Under the pieces are notes generated by a model. That model was given only the letters and a program-made list of their open reading frames with translations. It made no database searches and was not told the origin of the DNA. The position numbers and the translations under genes are program-made. A stretch of 64,000 bases of DNA from positions 5,946,116 to 6,010,115 of the forward strand of contig NZ_CP030840.1 in NCBI RefSeq assembly GCF_003330725.1, in the 5' to 3' direction. Positions 18,840 through 26,322 of this stretch are shown here, in pieces (position 1 is the stretch's first letter; each line of letters opens with the position of its first letter). The DNA is from Acidisarcina polymorpha (GTDB lineage Bacteria > Acidobacteriota > Terriglobia > Terriglobales > Acidobacteriaceae).

Positions 18840-19618
18840 GCCACCATCACCTCGGTTCCTTGGGTTATTCTTGCGCTGCAAAGGTCGGACAGGACCCCCG
18901 CTTCCGCCGCCGGCAGGATCCTGACTCGCTTGACGCCATGCAAGAGTGCTTCGCGGCAGGCGCTGAGCTTTGGCAACATGCCGCCGCTGATCACTTCATC
19001 CTTAGCGAGAACGGCGATCTGGTCGATATTGAGCCAACGCAGGACGTCGCCATCGGCGCCGCGCACCCCAGGGACATCGGTCAGAAAGACCAGAGCGTCG
19101 GCGTTGCAACTCATCGCACAGGCGGCCGCCATTTCGTCGGCGTTGATGTTGTAGTATTCGCCGTCGAAGCCGAGCGCCATGCTCGAAAGCACCGGGACAG
19201 AGCCCATCTTCCAGATTGCTTCGAGCCAGCGCGGGTCGGAGGCGACGATCTCGCCGACAAAGCCCAAGTCCGGGGCGGTACGCTTCTTGCGCGCTCGAAA
19301 GATCAGTCCGTCGCCGCCGGAAAGTCCGACAGCAGACTGGCCGTGCGCGCCCAGCGACGCGACCAGCGATTTGTTGACATGCCCGGCGAGCACCATCAAT
19401 GCGGTATCGCGGGTGACGGCATCCGTCACCCGCAGACCGGCGATGAACTCGCTCTGCTTGCCCATCTGCTTCAACGTCCGAGTCAGCTGAACACCGCCGC
19501 CGTGCACTAAGGCCACTTGATGACCATCCCGAGCCAACTCCGCAACCGCCTGCGCGCAGCGATGCAGCATTTCGGGATCTTCCAGGGCCGCACCGCCCAG
19601 CTTCACGACAAATTTCAT
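18836..19618 (-). CDS. argB: acetylglutamate kinase
   Basis: Phosphorylates N-acetylglutamate, the committed step of the pathway. The 260-residue amino-acid-kinase fold begins KFVVKLGGAAL with the ATP-binding Lys. It has VHGGGVQLTR (substrate loop) and the C-terminal ISGGMLPKL segment that closes the active site. There is no N-terminal helix extension of the kind that marks arginine-sensitive hexameric NAGKs, so feedback inhibition at this enzyme is doubtful; control may rest on ArgR and on NAGS. The ribosome site AAGGAGTGGGACA precedes the ATG. A 129-bp gap separates it from argC, but the operon orientation is unbroken. Confidence 0.94.
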   Translation of the reverse strand: MKFVVKLGGAALEDPEMLHRCAQAVAELARDGHQVALVHGGGVQLTRTLKQMGKQSEFIAGLRVTDAVTRDTALMVLAGHVNKSLVASLGAHGQSAVGLSGGDGLIFRARKKRTAPDLGFVGEIVASDPRWLEAIWKMGSVPVLSSMALGFDGEYYNINADEMAAACAMSCNADALVFLTDVPGVRGADGDVLRWLNIDQIAVLAKDEVISGGMLPKLSACREALLHGVKRVRILPAAEAGVLSDLCSARITQGTEVMVA

Positions 19619-19747
19619 TGTCCCACTCCTTACTGGCGAGTTAGACCAGAACTACGATTCTTTAACGTGGAGGATCGGTTCCGTAAGCTCTCTAAGAACC
19701 GCCTGAAGAGCAACTCCCCGGCCCATGACGGCCTGCATACTTCTGCT

Positions 19748-20836
19748 CTAGACCAGTCCCTCTGCTTCATTCCATCCGTACATCAGGTTCAAGTTCTGAA
19801 CTGCTTGTCCTGCAGCTCCCTTAAGCAGGTTGTCGAGACACGACACGAGGACGCACCGTTTGCCATCCTTCGCCAGTTGAAAGCCGATGTCGCAGAAGTT
19901 GGTATAAGCCGAGTATTGAATTTGCGGCAAATTGCCAGCACTGAAGACCCGCACCATCGGACTAGCCGCATAAAAGTTATCAAAGCAGCTTTTGATTCGG
20001 TCCGCGTCCATCGCCTCTTTAAACCAGACGTAAATCGTGGATAAAATACCCCGGGGAATCGGCAACAGATGCGGGGTAAAGACAATCTGTTCCGGTTGCA
20101 GTTCGAGTTGCTCCAGGAGTTCACCGGTATGCCGATGCCCGAAGACGCCATAGGCGGAAAGATTGTCCGCGGCATACATGAAGTGGGTCTTTGCCGTCGG
20201 GGCTTTGCCCGCGCCCGAAACCCCTGACTTCGAGTCGCAGACAATGCCCCTCTGCAGATCGACCCAGCCCTTCGCAACCAGCGGTTTCAGCGCAAGAATG
20301 ATCGAGGTTGCATAGCAGCCTGGATTGGCGATCAGCTCCGCACCGCGAATATCGTCGCGATGTAATTCCGGCATTCCGTAAACACTCTTCGCCTGGACCG
20401 CATCGGTACTTTGCTTACCTTCGTCTTCAAACTTGTAGACTGCGCGGTTGGCGGATTCATTCAACCGCCACGCGCCACTCAGATCGATGACCCGGATCCC
20501 GCGTGCGAGCGCCTCGGGAACCCATTCCCGCGACTGTTCGTGAGGCGTGGCTAGGAAGAGAACTTCGACGCCGCGCGACTTGAATAATTTCCAGGAAAAC
20601 GGCTCGACGAGCAGCCCGGCCGAGCCATTGTTGTCCATCAGCCGGGGATGAATCGTAGACAAAGGCACGGCTGATCCTGGCGCCCCACCGGATGCCTCAG
20701 CAGCGCTCGTCCCTCTGCCGGCAAAGACGGGAGGGGCTCCGTTCAACTGCGGATGGTGCAATAGCAGCCGGGCCAGTTCCATCCCCGCATAGCCCCCAAC
20801 CCCGACAACGGCGGTTTGAATTGCTCGAGTGCTCAT
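19748..20836 (-). CDS. argC: N-acetyl-gamma-glutamyl-phosphate reductase
   Basis: NADPH-dependent reductase that makes N-acetylglutamate semialdehyde. The 362-residue protein has an N-terminal Rossmann stretch (AVVGVGGYAGMELARLLLHH), the catalytic Cys in ANPGCYATS (about 172-180), and KSGVSGAGKAPTAKTHF downstream. It has about 15 more residues than the common form. These lie partly in a Gly/Ala/Ser-rich stretch (AGRGTSAAEASGGAPGSA, about 39-56) where AstC/ArgC proteins vary. The ATG overlaps the argR stop (TGATG), so regulator and first enzyme are cotranslated. Confidence 0.95.
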   Translation of the reverse strand: MSTRAIQTAVVGVGGYAGMELARLLLHHPQLNGAPPVFAGRGTSAAEASGGAPGSAVPLSTIHPRLMDNNGSAGLLVEPFSWKLFKSRGVEVLFLATPHEQSREWVPEALARGIRVIDLSGAWRLNESANRAVYKFEDEGKQSTDAVQAKSVYGMPELHRDDIRGAELIANPGCYATSIILALKPLVAKGWVDLQRGIVCDSKSGVSGAGKAPTAKTHFMYAADNLSAYGVFGHRHTGELLEQLELQPEQIVFTPHLLPIPRGILSTIYVWFKEAMDADRIKSCFDNFYAASPMVRVFSAGNLPQIQYSAYTNFCDIGFQLAKDGKRCVLVSCLDNLLKGAAGQAVQNLNLMYGWNEAEGLV

Positions 20837-21276
20837 CAGCGAATCATCTCTTCCAGGCGTTCAAGCAATTTCGATGCCTGTTTGTTATCCGGACAAATAA
20901 TCAAGACCGTGTCGTCGCCGGCGATGGTCCCTACCATCTCCGGCCACTCTTCATGATCAATCGCCAGCGCGACTGGTTGAGCCCCACCCTGGGTGGTGAT
21001 GACAACCAACTGGTTCTGGGCTTGCTTTACTTTGAGCGCGAAACCGCCCAGTACGTCTTCAACTCTCGGCTCGTTGTCTTCTTCCATATCGACGCCGTTA
21101 GGCAGCGTATAACCGCCCGGCCCTTTATAAAGACGCATCTCCCGGATGTCGCGGGAAAGCGTGGCCTGGGTCACGTCAAAGCCGCGACGAACGAGCTTCC
21201 GGCGCAGCTCGTGTTGATTGACCACGGGCGCTGATGCGACGATCTCGCGAATCACGGTGTGTCTTTCCGGCTTCAT
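20836..21276 (-). CDS. argR: arginine repressor ArgR
   Basis: Arginine-sensing repressor, hexameric in known members. Of its 146 residues, the N-terminal winged helix (about 1-70) carries QATLSRDIREMRLYK, the DNA-recognition helix of the family. The C-terminal domain (about 75-146) has GTIAGDDTVLIICPD (about 115-129), the arginine-binding and trimer motif, with the essential Asp pair. It is the first gene of the arginine operon. A sigma70-like promoter with two ARG boxes lies 60-110 bp upstream, so it should repress itself and the whole pathway when arginine is abundant. Confidence 0.94.
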   Translation of the reverse strand: MKPERHTVIREIVASAPVVNQHELRRKLVRRGFDVTQATLSRDIREMRLYKGPGGYTLPNGVDMEEDNEPRVEDVLGGFALKVKQAQNQLVVITTQGGAQPVALAIDHEEWPEMVGTIAGDDTVLIICPDNKQASKLLERLEEMIR

Positions 21277-21336
21277 TCCAGCTAATTTCCCTAATGAGAA
21301 AAGCGGCCACTTGGGCCGCAGTCCAGAATCTCTTCA

Positions 21337-21386
21337 TGCATAAAAACTACTTCATCATGTATAAATATGCAGAGAGAAAAAGTCAA
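21337..21386 (-). promoter_or_regulatory. arginine operon promoter with two tandem ARG boxes
   Basis: Read on the minus strand, -35 TTGACT (21381-21386) is separated by 17 bp from -10 TATACA (21358-21363). Two half-palindromes fit the ARG box TGAATWWWWATTCA. TGTATAAATATGCA at 21358-21371 matches 12 of 14 bases, and TGCATAAAAACTAC at 21337-21350 matches 10 of 14. Their start-to-start distance is 21 bp, the spacing of paired ARG boxes known from E. coli and Bacillus. The better box covers the -10, so ArgR binding would block RNA polymerase. The motif match is seen in the sequence; its function is inferred. Confidence 0.75.
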
Positions 21387-21465
21387 GGATCGGGAGCAAA
21401 ATTTACGTCATTTCGCCCGGAAGACCAAGGAAGAGCATTGCATGTGGCTTGGTGAAGCTGGTCGC

Positions 21466-22833
21466 TTAAACTTCCGCTTTCTGCTCTTCCTGGCGCTCGA
21501 AGAACCGTTCCATGAACTTTGTATCGAAAGCGCCGCTTTTGAACTCCGCATCGGCGAAGATCTTTCGGTGCAGTGGGATCGTGGTGTGAATACCTTCGAC
21601 GATGAATTGTTCGAGGGCGCGGGACATTCGCGCCATTGCCTCGGCCCGGTCGCGCCCGTGGACGATCAGCTTGGCGATCAGCGAATCGTAGTAGGGAGGC
21701 ACGACTCCCTCTGCATATTGGGCCGTGTCCACCCGAACGCCATTGCCGCCGGGAACATTGAAGACACTGATCTTGCCTGCCGAAGGCGTGAATTTCTCCG
21801 GATGTTCGGCATTAACGCGACATTCGATGGCGTGCCCGCGAATGGCGAGCGGCTCGGTGAGGATGCTGGATAGCTTCTCTCCAGAGGCGATGCGCAACTG
21901 CGCCTTGACCAGGTCGATCCCGGTCACCATTTCAGTCACCGGATGCTCCACCTGAATGCGGGTGTTCATCTCAATGAAGTAGAGCTGACCATCTTCATCC
22001 ATCAAAAACTCGATCGTTCCGGCATTCTGATAGCCGACGTGCTCTAAGCTGCGCTTCAGCGTTTTAGCAATATCGGCGCGCATCTTTTCGTTGACCTTGA
22101 GTGATGGCGCTTCTTCAATCAGTTTTTGATGACGTCGTTGGATCGAACACTCGCGCTCGCCCAGCGAGACCACGTTGCCATGTTCGTCGGCCAGCACTTG
22201 GAATTCGATGTGCCGCGGCCGCTCGATGAATTTTTCCATGTATAGATCGCCATTGCCAAAGGCGTTGGCTGCTTCGGTATGCGCCGCTTGAAATAATGCC
22301 GGCAGTTCCGCTTCGGTGCGTATAACTCGCATTCCACGTCCGCCGCCGCCAGCGGAGGCTTTGAGGATCACCGGAAAACCGACGGTGCGCGCCCATTCGA
22401 TCGCCTCGCCTTCCGAGGTAATCACCCCGTCCGATCCGGGAAGGATCGGCACTTTGGCTTTCTTCATCGCCATACGCGCTTTTTCTTTTTCACCCATCAG
22501 ACGAGTGACTTCCGGCGGAGGTCCGATGAACTTGATATTGGAAGCGCGGCAGACCTCGGCAAAGTTGGCATTTTCGCTCAACAGGCCATAGCCAGGGTGA
22601 ATCGCGTCAACATCCGCAATTTCAGCGGCAGAGATGACGGCCGGAACATTGAGGTAGCTTTCAGCGGAGCGGGGCGGCCCTATGCAGATGGCTTCGTCGG
22701 CGAAGCGGACATGCAGGGAATTGCGATCAGCTTCGCTGTAGATAGCGACGGTGCGGATGCCCAGTTCCTTGCAGGCGCAAATGACGCGCAGAGCGATCTC
22801 GCCGCGATTGGCGATGAGGACTTTTCTTAACAT
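21466..22833 (-). CDS. accC: biotin carboxylase subunit of acetyl-CoA carboxylase
   Basis: ATP-dependent carboxylation of biotin on AccB, the first half-reaction of malonyl-CoA synthesis. From [14 protein letters not shown] it has 455 residues. The ATP-grasp features are [14 protein letters not shown] (Gly-rich loop, about 159-172), [14 protein letters not shown] (about 201-214) and the catalytic [14 protein letters not shown] (about 288-301). The frame extends 24 codons upstream, but the ATG at 22833 gives the family N-terminus, lies 10 bp after accB, and is preferred. It is the last gene of an HTH-peptidase-accB-accC operon. Confidence 0.96.
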   Translation of the reverse strand: MLRKVLIANRGEIALRVICACKELGIRTVAIYSEADRNSLHVRFADEAICIGPPRSAESYLNVPAVISAAEIADVDAIHPGYGLLSENANFAEVCRASNIKFIGPPPEVTRLMGEKEKARMAMKKAKVPILPGSDGVITSEGEAIEWARTVGFPVILKASAGGGGRGMRVIRTEAELPALFQAAHTEAANAFGNGDLYMEKFIERPRHIEFQVLADEHGNVVSLGERECSIQRRHQKLIEEAPSLKVNEKMRADIAKTLKRSLEHVGYQNAGTIEFLMDEDGQLYFIEMNTRIQVEHPVTEMVTGIDLVKAQLRIASGEKLSSILTEPLAIRGHAIECRVNAEHPEKFTPSAGKISVFNVPGGNGVRVDTAQYAEGVVPPYYDSLIAKLIVHGRDRAEAMARMSRALEQFIVEGIHTTIPLHRKIFADAEFKSGAFDTKFMERFFERQEEQKAEV

Positions 22834-22843
22834 GTTCAATCTG

Positions 22844-23341
22844 CTAACTCGGACGGACAGAGAAGAGCGGTTGTCCGTATTCGATGGGCTGGCCGGTTTG
22901 CACAAAGCGTTTTACGATTTCGCCCGCAACATCCGACTCGATTTCGTTCATGAGCTTCATGGCTTCAACGATGCAAAGCACTTGGCCGGCTTCAACCGTA
23001 TCTCCCGGTTTCACAAAGGGAGGGGAACCCGGAGACGGCGATTCATAGAAGGTCCCGACGATGGGCGACTTCACAATGTGCAGGTCGGCATCTTCGTCCG
23101 CCGGAGCAGGCGGTTGCGCGGACGCGGCGGGCGTGACTGGATGCGCAACGGCGGGAGCAGCTGACGCGGAGCCGAGCAAGCGGTTCAATCCCGCCAGGTC
23201 CAATCCGGAAGAGCCACCCGATGCCTGCGCGAACTTGAGGCGGACCTTCAAGTCGCCGCGTTCCAGATCGAACTCGCCGATCTGGTTGTCCTTCAGGAAC
23301 GCAATCAGTTCCTTTAATGCATTCAATTCTTCAGGATTCAT
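22844..23341 (-). CDS. accB: biotin carboxyl carrier protein of acetyl-CoA carboxylase
   Basis: Carries the carboxybiotin between AccC and the carboxyltransferase. Of 165 residues, the N-terminal helix region ([19 protein letters not shown]) is followed by an Ala/Pro-rich linker (about 60-85). The C-terminal biotinyl domain begins [20 protein letters not shown] and has the attachment Lys in EAMKLMNEI (about 125-133). Domain order and length are standard for AccB. It sits between the Xaa-Pro peptidase gene (42-bp gap) and accC (10-bp gap). Confidence 0.96.
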   Translation of the reverse strand: MNPEELNALKELIAFLKDNQIGEFDLERGDLKVRLKFAQASGGSSGLDLAGLNRLLGSASAAPAVAHPVTPAASAQPPAPADEDADLHIVKSPIVGTFYESPSPGSPPFVKPGDTVEAGQVLCIVEAMKLMNEIESDVAGEIVKRFVQTGQPIEYGQPLFSVRPS

Positions 23342-23383
23342 GATTCCTATCTTGTGGAGCGGGGGCCGTTCTGGGCCTCACGT

Positions 23384-24469
23384 CTAGAGTTCGATCAGGG
23401 TCTTTGGCGCTGGGGTGAGGACCCTCTGTGCGCAGTCAGTAACCGTCACCATATCTTCGATGCGGATACCAAACTTCCCCGGAACATATACACCGGGCTC
23501 GATGGTTATCACCATGCCCGGAACTAACACTGCTTCCTGCTCCTTGGCAATCCTCGGAGCCTCATGGATTTCGATGCCTACACCATGCCCGGTGGAGTGG
23601 GTGAAGTATTGATCCAGACCAGCCTTGCGAAGTAATCCTCGCGCCGCCTCATCTACTTCACCACAGGTTGCGCCCGGACTTACCGCCTCGACTGCCGCCT
23701 GTTGGGCTTCCAATACTGCTTCATACGCGAAGCGCTCTCGCCGGTTGATCTTCCCGATATGCACAGTGCGCGTCATGTCGGAGCAGTACCCATTGAGAAT
23801 AACACCGAAGTCCAGGGTGACGAAGCCATTAACCGGCAGCCGGTTGAGGGTGGCATGGCCATGCGGTAGCGCCGAGCGGGGGCCTGATGCAACGATTGTT
23901 TCGAAGGACATGGCTTCCGCTCCGCGGGTTCGGGCGGCGAACTCAAGTTCCGCCGCAACCGCGATCTCCGTCGTCCCCGCCTCGATCTTATCCAGTAACT
24001 CCGCGAAGAGCTCGCATCCTAATGCAGCGGCTTTGCTGATCGCCGCCAGCTCCTCTTCATCTTTCACCAGCCGCAGATTGACCACCAGCGGGGCATCCAG
24101 CGGAGTGAAGAAGTTTCGCCGCCGGCGATCGATCGACTCGCGCATGGTTTGCAGCGCTGCGACGGTCACATGTTCAGGACTGAAATAGGCGAACTTGGCT
24201 CCGCATTTGGAGAGCCATACGCAAGCATCCCGTAAAGCCGAGGCTGCGGAGATGACCACTCTTGCCGACTGCGTTTGTTGTTTCGCCTGAACCGAATAGC
24301 GCCCGTCGGTAAATAGGACGGCAAGGGTCGAGCTCACCGCCAGGGCAGCATTCGATCCGGTAAAGCCGCAGAGATAGCGAACATCCGGTAAATGAGTGAT
24401 GAGCAGGGCTTCGATGCCCTGATTTTTCATGCCCCGGCGCAAGGCGCGGAAGCGGCGGCTGTAATTCAT
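23384..24469 (-). CDS. pepP: Xaa-Pro aminopeptidase (M24 family)
   Basis: Metallopeptidase that removes N-terminal residues preceding proline. From MNYSRRFRAL it has 361 residues: a creatinase/prolidase N-terminal domain (about 1-130), then the pita-bread catalytic domain. The five metal ligands are visible: Asp in VTLDFGVIL, Asp in CSDMTRTV, His in STGHGVGIEIHEAP, Glu in ITIEPGVY and Glu in IRIEDMV. A frame without a good start extends 58 codons upstream over the HTH gene; I use the ATG at 24469. The peptidase-accB-accC neighbourhood is common in bacteria, usually with efp between; efp is absent here. Confidence 0.92.
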   Translation of the reverse strand: MNYSRRFRALRRGMKNQGIEALLITHLPDVRYLCGFTGSNAALAVSSTLAVLFTDGRYSVQAKQQTQSARVVISAASALRDACVWLSKCGAKFAYFSPEHVTVAALQTMRESIDRRRRNFFTPLDAPLVVNLRLVKDEEELAAISKAAALGCELFAELLDKIEAGTTEIAVAAELEFAARTRGAEAMSFETIVASGPRSALPHGHATLNRLPVNGFVTLDFGVILNGYCSDMTRTVHIGKINRRERFAYEAVLEAQQAAVEAVSPGATCGEVDEAARGLLRKAGLDQYFTHSTGHGVGIEIHEAPRIAKEQEAVLVPGMVITIEPGVYVPGKFGIRIEDMVTVTDCAQRVLTPAPKTLIEL

Positions 24470-24519
24470 GTTCAATTCAAGCCTACCAGCCCCGTTTTCG
24501 ATTTGCAGGAGCGATCGTC

Positions 24520-24783
24520 TTAACGAGCAGCGCGCACCGGCTTTCTCTGCCGCGCAGCCACGGCGACCGGCTGCGTAGGCGCCGATTGAGCGGACGATTG
24601 CTGGTCCATCCACTCGTCGATGCGGGATTTCTTGAAGCGCCAACGATTCCCGAGCTTGAACGCTGGAATGAATCCTTCTGAGGCGTATTTATAGAGGCTG
24701 TCGGGGCTGATTCCGAGGTAAGAGGATGCCTGACGGATGTCCATAACTTCGCGAACTTCACTGCGCACTGCGGACGGTCTCAT
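24520..24783 (-). CDS. small excisionase/MerR-like helix-turn-helix protein
   Basis: Predicted DNA-binding protein of 87 residues. The core MDIRQASSYLGISPDSLYKY (about 14-33) followed by IPAFKLGNRWRFKKSRIDEW (about 38-57) is the HTH_17/excisionase fold: a helix-turn-helix with a wing ending in Trp. The tail (QSAPTQPVAVAARQRKPVRA) is basic and looks disordered. I chose the ATG at 24783 because AGGAG precedes it and the core starts soon after; the frame continues 73 codons upstream into non-coding-looking sequence. No integrase or phage gene is nearby, so a regulatory role, perhaps on its own acc operon, is more likely than excision. The target is unknown. Confidence 0.82.
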   Translation of the reverse strand: MRPSAVRSEVREVMDIRQASSYLGISPDSLYKYASEGFIPAFKLGNRWRFKKSRIDEWMDQQSSAQSAPTQPVAVAARQRKPVRAAR

Positions 24784-25117
24784 GCGAGCTTCTCCTGGTG
24801 CAAGAAAAGGAAGCGTTCGGGAGCGAAAGGGCGTAGGCGTACCGAGACAGCGAAACCCGGCATCATGCTTATACAGCGTTTCGCGGTTTGATGCAACGTT
24901 TTTCCGGTTTTGTCCGACTTTTATAGGTTTTTGCGGAGAGTCGGGCAGGCAACCGGATCTGGAAAATTCCAACAGAATTAAGCGGAAGCCCGCCGACAAC
25001 ATCCCTGCGACCGAGGCGTGCTGGTCCTTCTACCTTTTAGGAATTTCGGACTTTAAGCCTATACAGGAACCAAGGGAGCACGCAGTTGTGCCCCCTTGAT
25101 TCGAGCCGGGGGAGCGA
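24784..25117. other. intergenic region between HTH gene and phosphofructokinase
   Basis: 334 bp with no convincing gene. Next to the HTH gene it holds a candidate minus-strand promoter (24868-24896). The 24895-24945 part is rich in short runs of T and G on the plus strand (TTTTTCCGGTTTTG and similar). No terminator with a clear stem and T-tract was found after pfkA. Confidence 0.6.
24868..24896 (-). promoter_or_regulatory. candidate promoter for HTH-pepP-accB-accC
   Basis: On the minus strand, TTGCAT (24891-24896) and TATAAG (24868-24873) are 17 bp apart. The -10 matches 5 of 6 consensus bases and the -35 only 3 of 6. It lies 85 bp before the HTH start codon with nothing else between. Confidence 0.4.
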
Positions 25118-26155
25118 TCAGACCGCTGGTTCCAGGCCGGTCAAGATCTCCAGGAAGTGGTCGTCGACGGTGCGATTCTTGGAGATAGCTTCGGCGAGAG
25201 TGATGCTCTGGATTTCAGTGCCCCGCAGCACGACGAGGCGTCCGAACTGCCCGGCATGAACGAGGTCGAGCGCCGCCAGGCCATAGCGAGTAGCGAGCAT
25301 CCGGTCAAACGCCGTTGGGGTGCCTCCGCGTTGAGTATGGCCAAGGTTCACTGAACGGGTTTCATAGCCGGTCTGCTCTTCGATCTTGTTGGCAAGCAAT
25401 TCGGCGATCCCAGAAAGACGCGCGTGCCCGAAGGAGTCGACCTTCGTGCCCTTAATCGCCTGTTCGCCGCTATCGGGCAGCTTGGCGCCTTCAGCGACGA
25501 CGACGATGCCGTACTTTTTGCCGTGATCGTGGTTGTACTTCAGCAAGGCGCAGACGTGGTTGAGATCGATCGGCTTCTCTGGAACCAGTACCACGTGCGC
25601 GTTGCCGGCTACTCCGGCGGTGAGGGCGATCCACCCGGCATCGCGGCCCATTACTTCGCAGACGATGACCCGATTATGAGCTTCGGCAGTGGTATGGAGC
25701 CGATCGATCGCCTCGGTGGCGATGCTGACCGCCGTATCGAAACCGAAGCAGACATCGGTGCCGTTTAGATCGTTGTCGATGGTCTTCGGAACCCCGACCC
25801 CTGGAACGCCGATCGCAGTCAGCGCGTTGGTCACAGATTGGGTGTCATCTCCACCGATCGCAATGAGGGCGTCGAGCTGGTTAGCCTTAATGTTCTCTTT
25901 GCATTTCTCCAGACCACCTTCAATCTTACGGACGTTGGTCCGTGAGGTCCGCAAGATAGTGCCACCCTTGGTGATGATGCCGTCGACCGTCTCCAACGTC
26001 AGGGGCATGGTATTGTTATCGAGCACTCCGCGCCAGCCCTCCAGAAATCCGACGAACTGGTCTCCGTGATGAAGAATGCCTTTTTTAACGGCGGCGGCGA
26101 TGACTGCGTTAAGACCGGGGCAGTCTCCGCCGCCCGTAAGTAGACCGATGCGCAT
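25118..26155 (-). CDS. pfp: 6-phosphofructokinase, pyrophosphate-type active-site residues
   Basis: Phosphorylates fructose 6-phosphate. The 345-residue protein starts MRIGLLTGGGDCPGLN and has GGDDTQ (101-106), PKTIDNDL (123-130) with the catalytic Asp, and MGRDAGWIA. The positions equal to E. coli Gly104 and Gly124 are Asp104 and Lys124. In known enzymes this pair blocks ATP and marks PPi-dependent PFKs, whereas ATP enzymes have GGDGS and PGT. Inference: it uses pyrophosphate and could run reversibly. I start at the ATG at 26155 (GGAGGAAC in place) rather than the TTG 15 bp upstream. It is monocistronic, with its own candidate promoter. Confidence 0.9.
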   Translation of the reverse strand: MRIGLLTGGGDCPGLNAVIAAAVKKGILHHGDQFVGFLEGWRGVLDNNTMPLTLETVDGIITKGGTILRTSRTNVRKIEGGLEKCKENIKANQLDALIAIGGDDTQSVTNALTAIGVPGVGVPKTIDNDLNGTDVCFGFDTAVSIATEAIDRLHTTAEAHNRVIVCEVMGRDAGWIALTAGVAGNAHVVLVPEKPIDLNHVCALLKYNHDHGKKYGIVVVAEGAKLPDSGEQAIKGTKVDSFGHARLSGIAELLANKIEEQTGYETRSVNLGHTQRGGTPTAFDRMLATRYGLAALDLVHAGQFGRLVVLRGTEIQSITLAEAISKNRTVDDHFLEILTGLEPAV

Positions 26156-26246
26156 TGCTTGTTCCTCCAAAAAGGCGCCAACGCCTGGTTTGCCGATGGT
26201 GTTGGTTCATCCGCAGACTTGGTGGGATTGTAGGATCCCTTCCGCA

Positions 26247-26275
26247 TGATACGGGTAGGGCAAGACAGATTCAAT
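26247..26275 (-). promoter_or_regulatory. candidate promoter for phosphofructokinase
   Basis: Minus strand: TTGAAT (26270-26275), a 17-bp spacer, then TATCAT (26247-26252). The matches are 4 of 6 and 5 of 6. It lies about 90 bp before the start codon, in the gap after the acyl-CoA synthetase gene. Confidence 0.45.
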
Positions 26276-26322
26276 TTCGCGCGACTTCACAATGGCTCGG
26301 GCTTAACCGGCCCATTTCATCT

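Noticed and set aside
24520-24783. Excisionase-like HTH as a sign of an integrated element
   Set aside because: No integrase, attachment repeats or phage genes nearby; it sits in a housekeeping operon.
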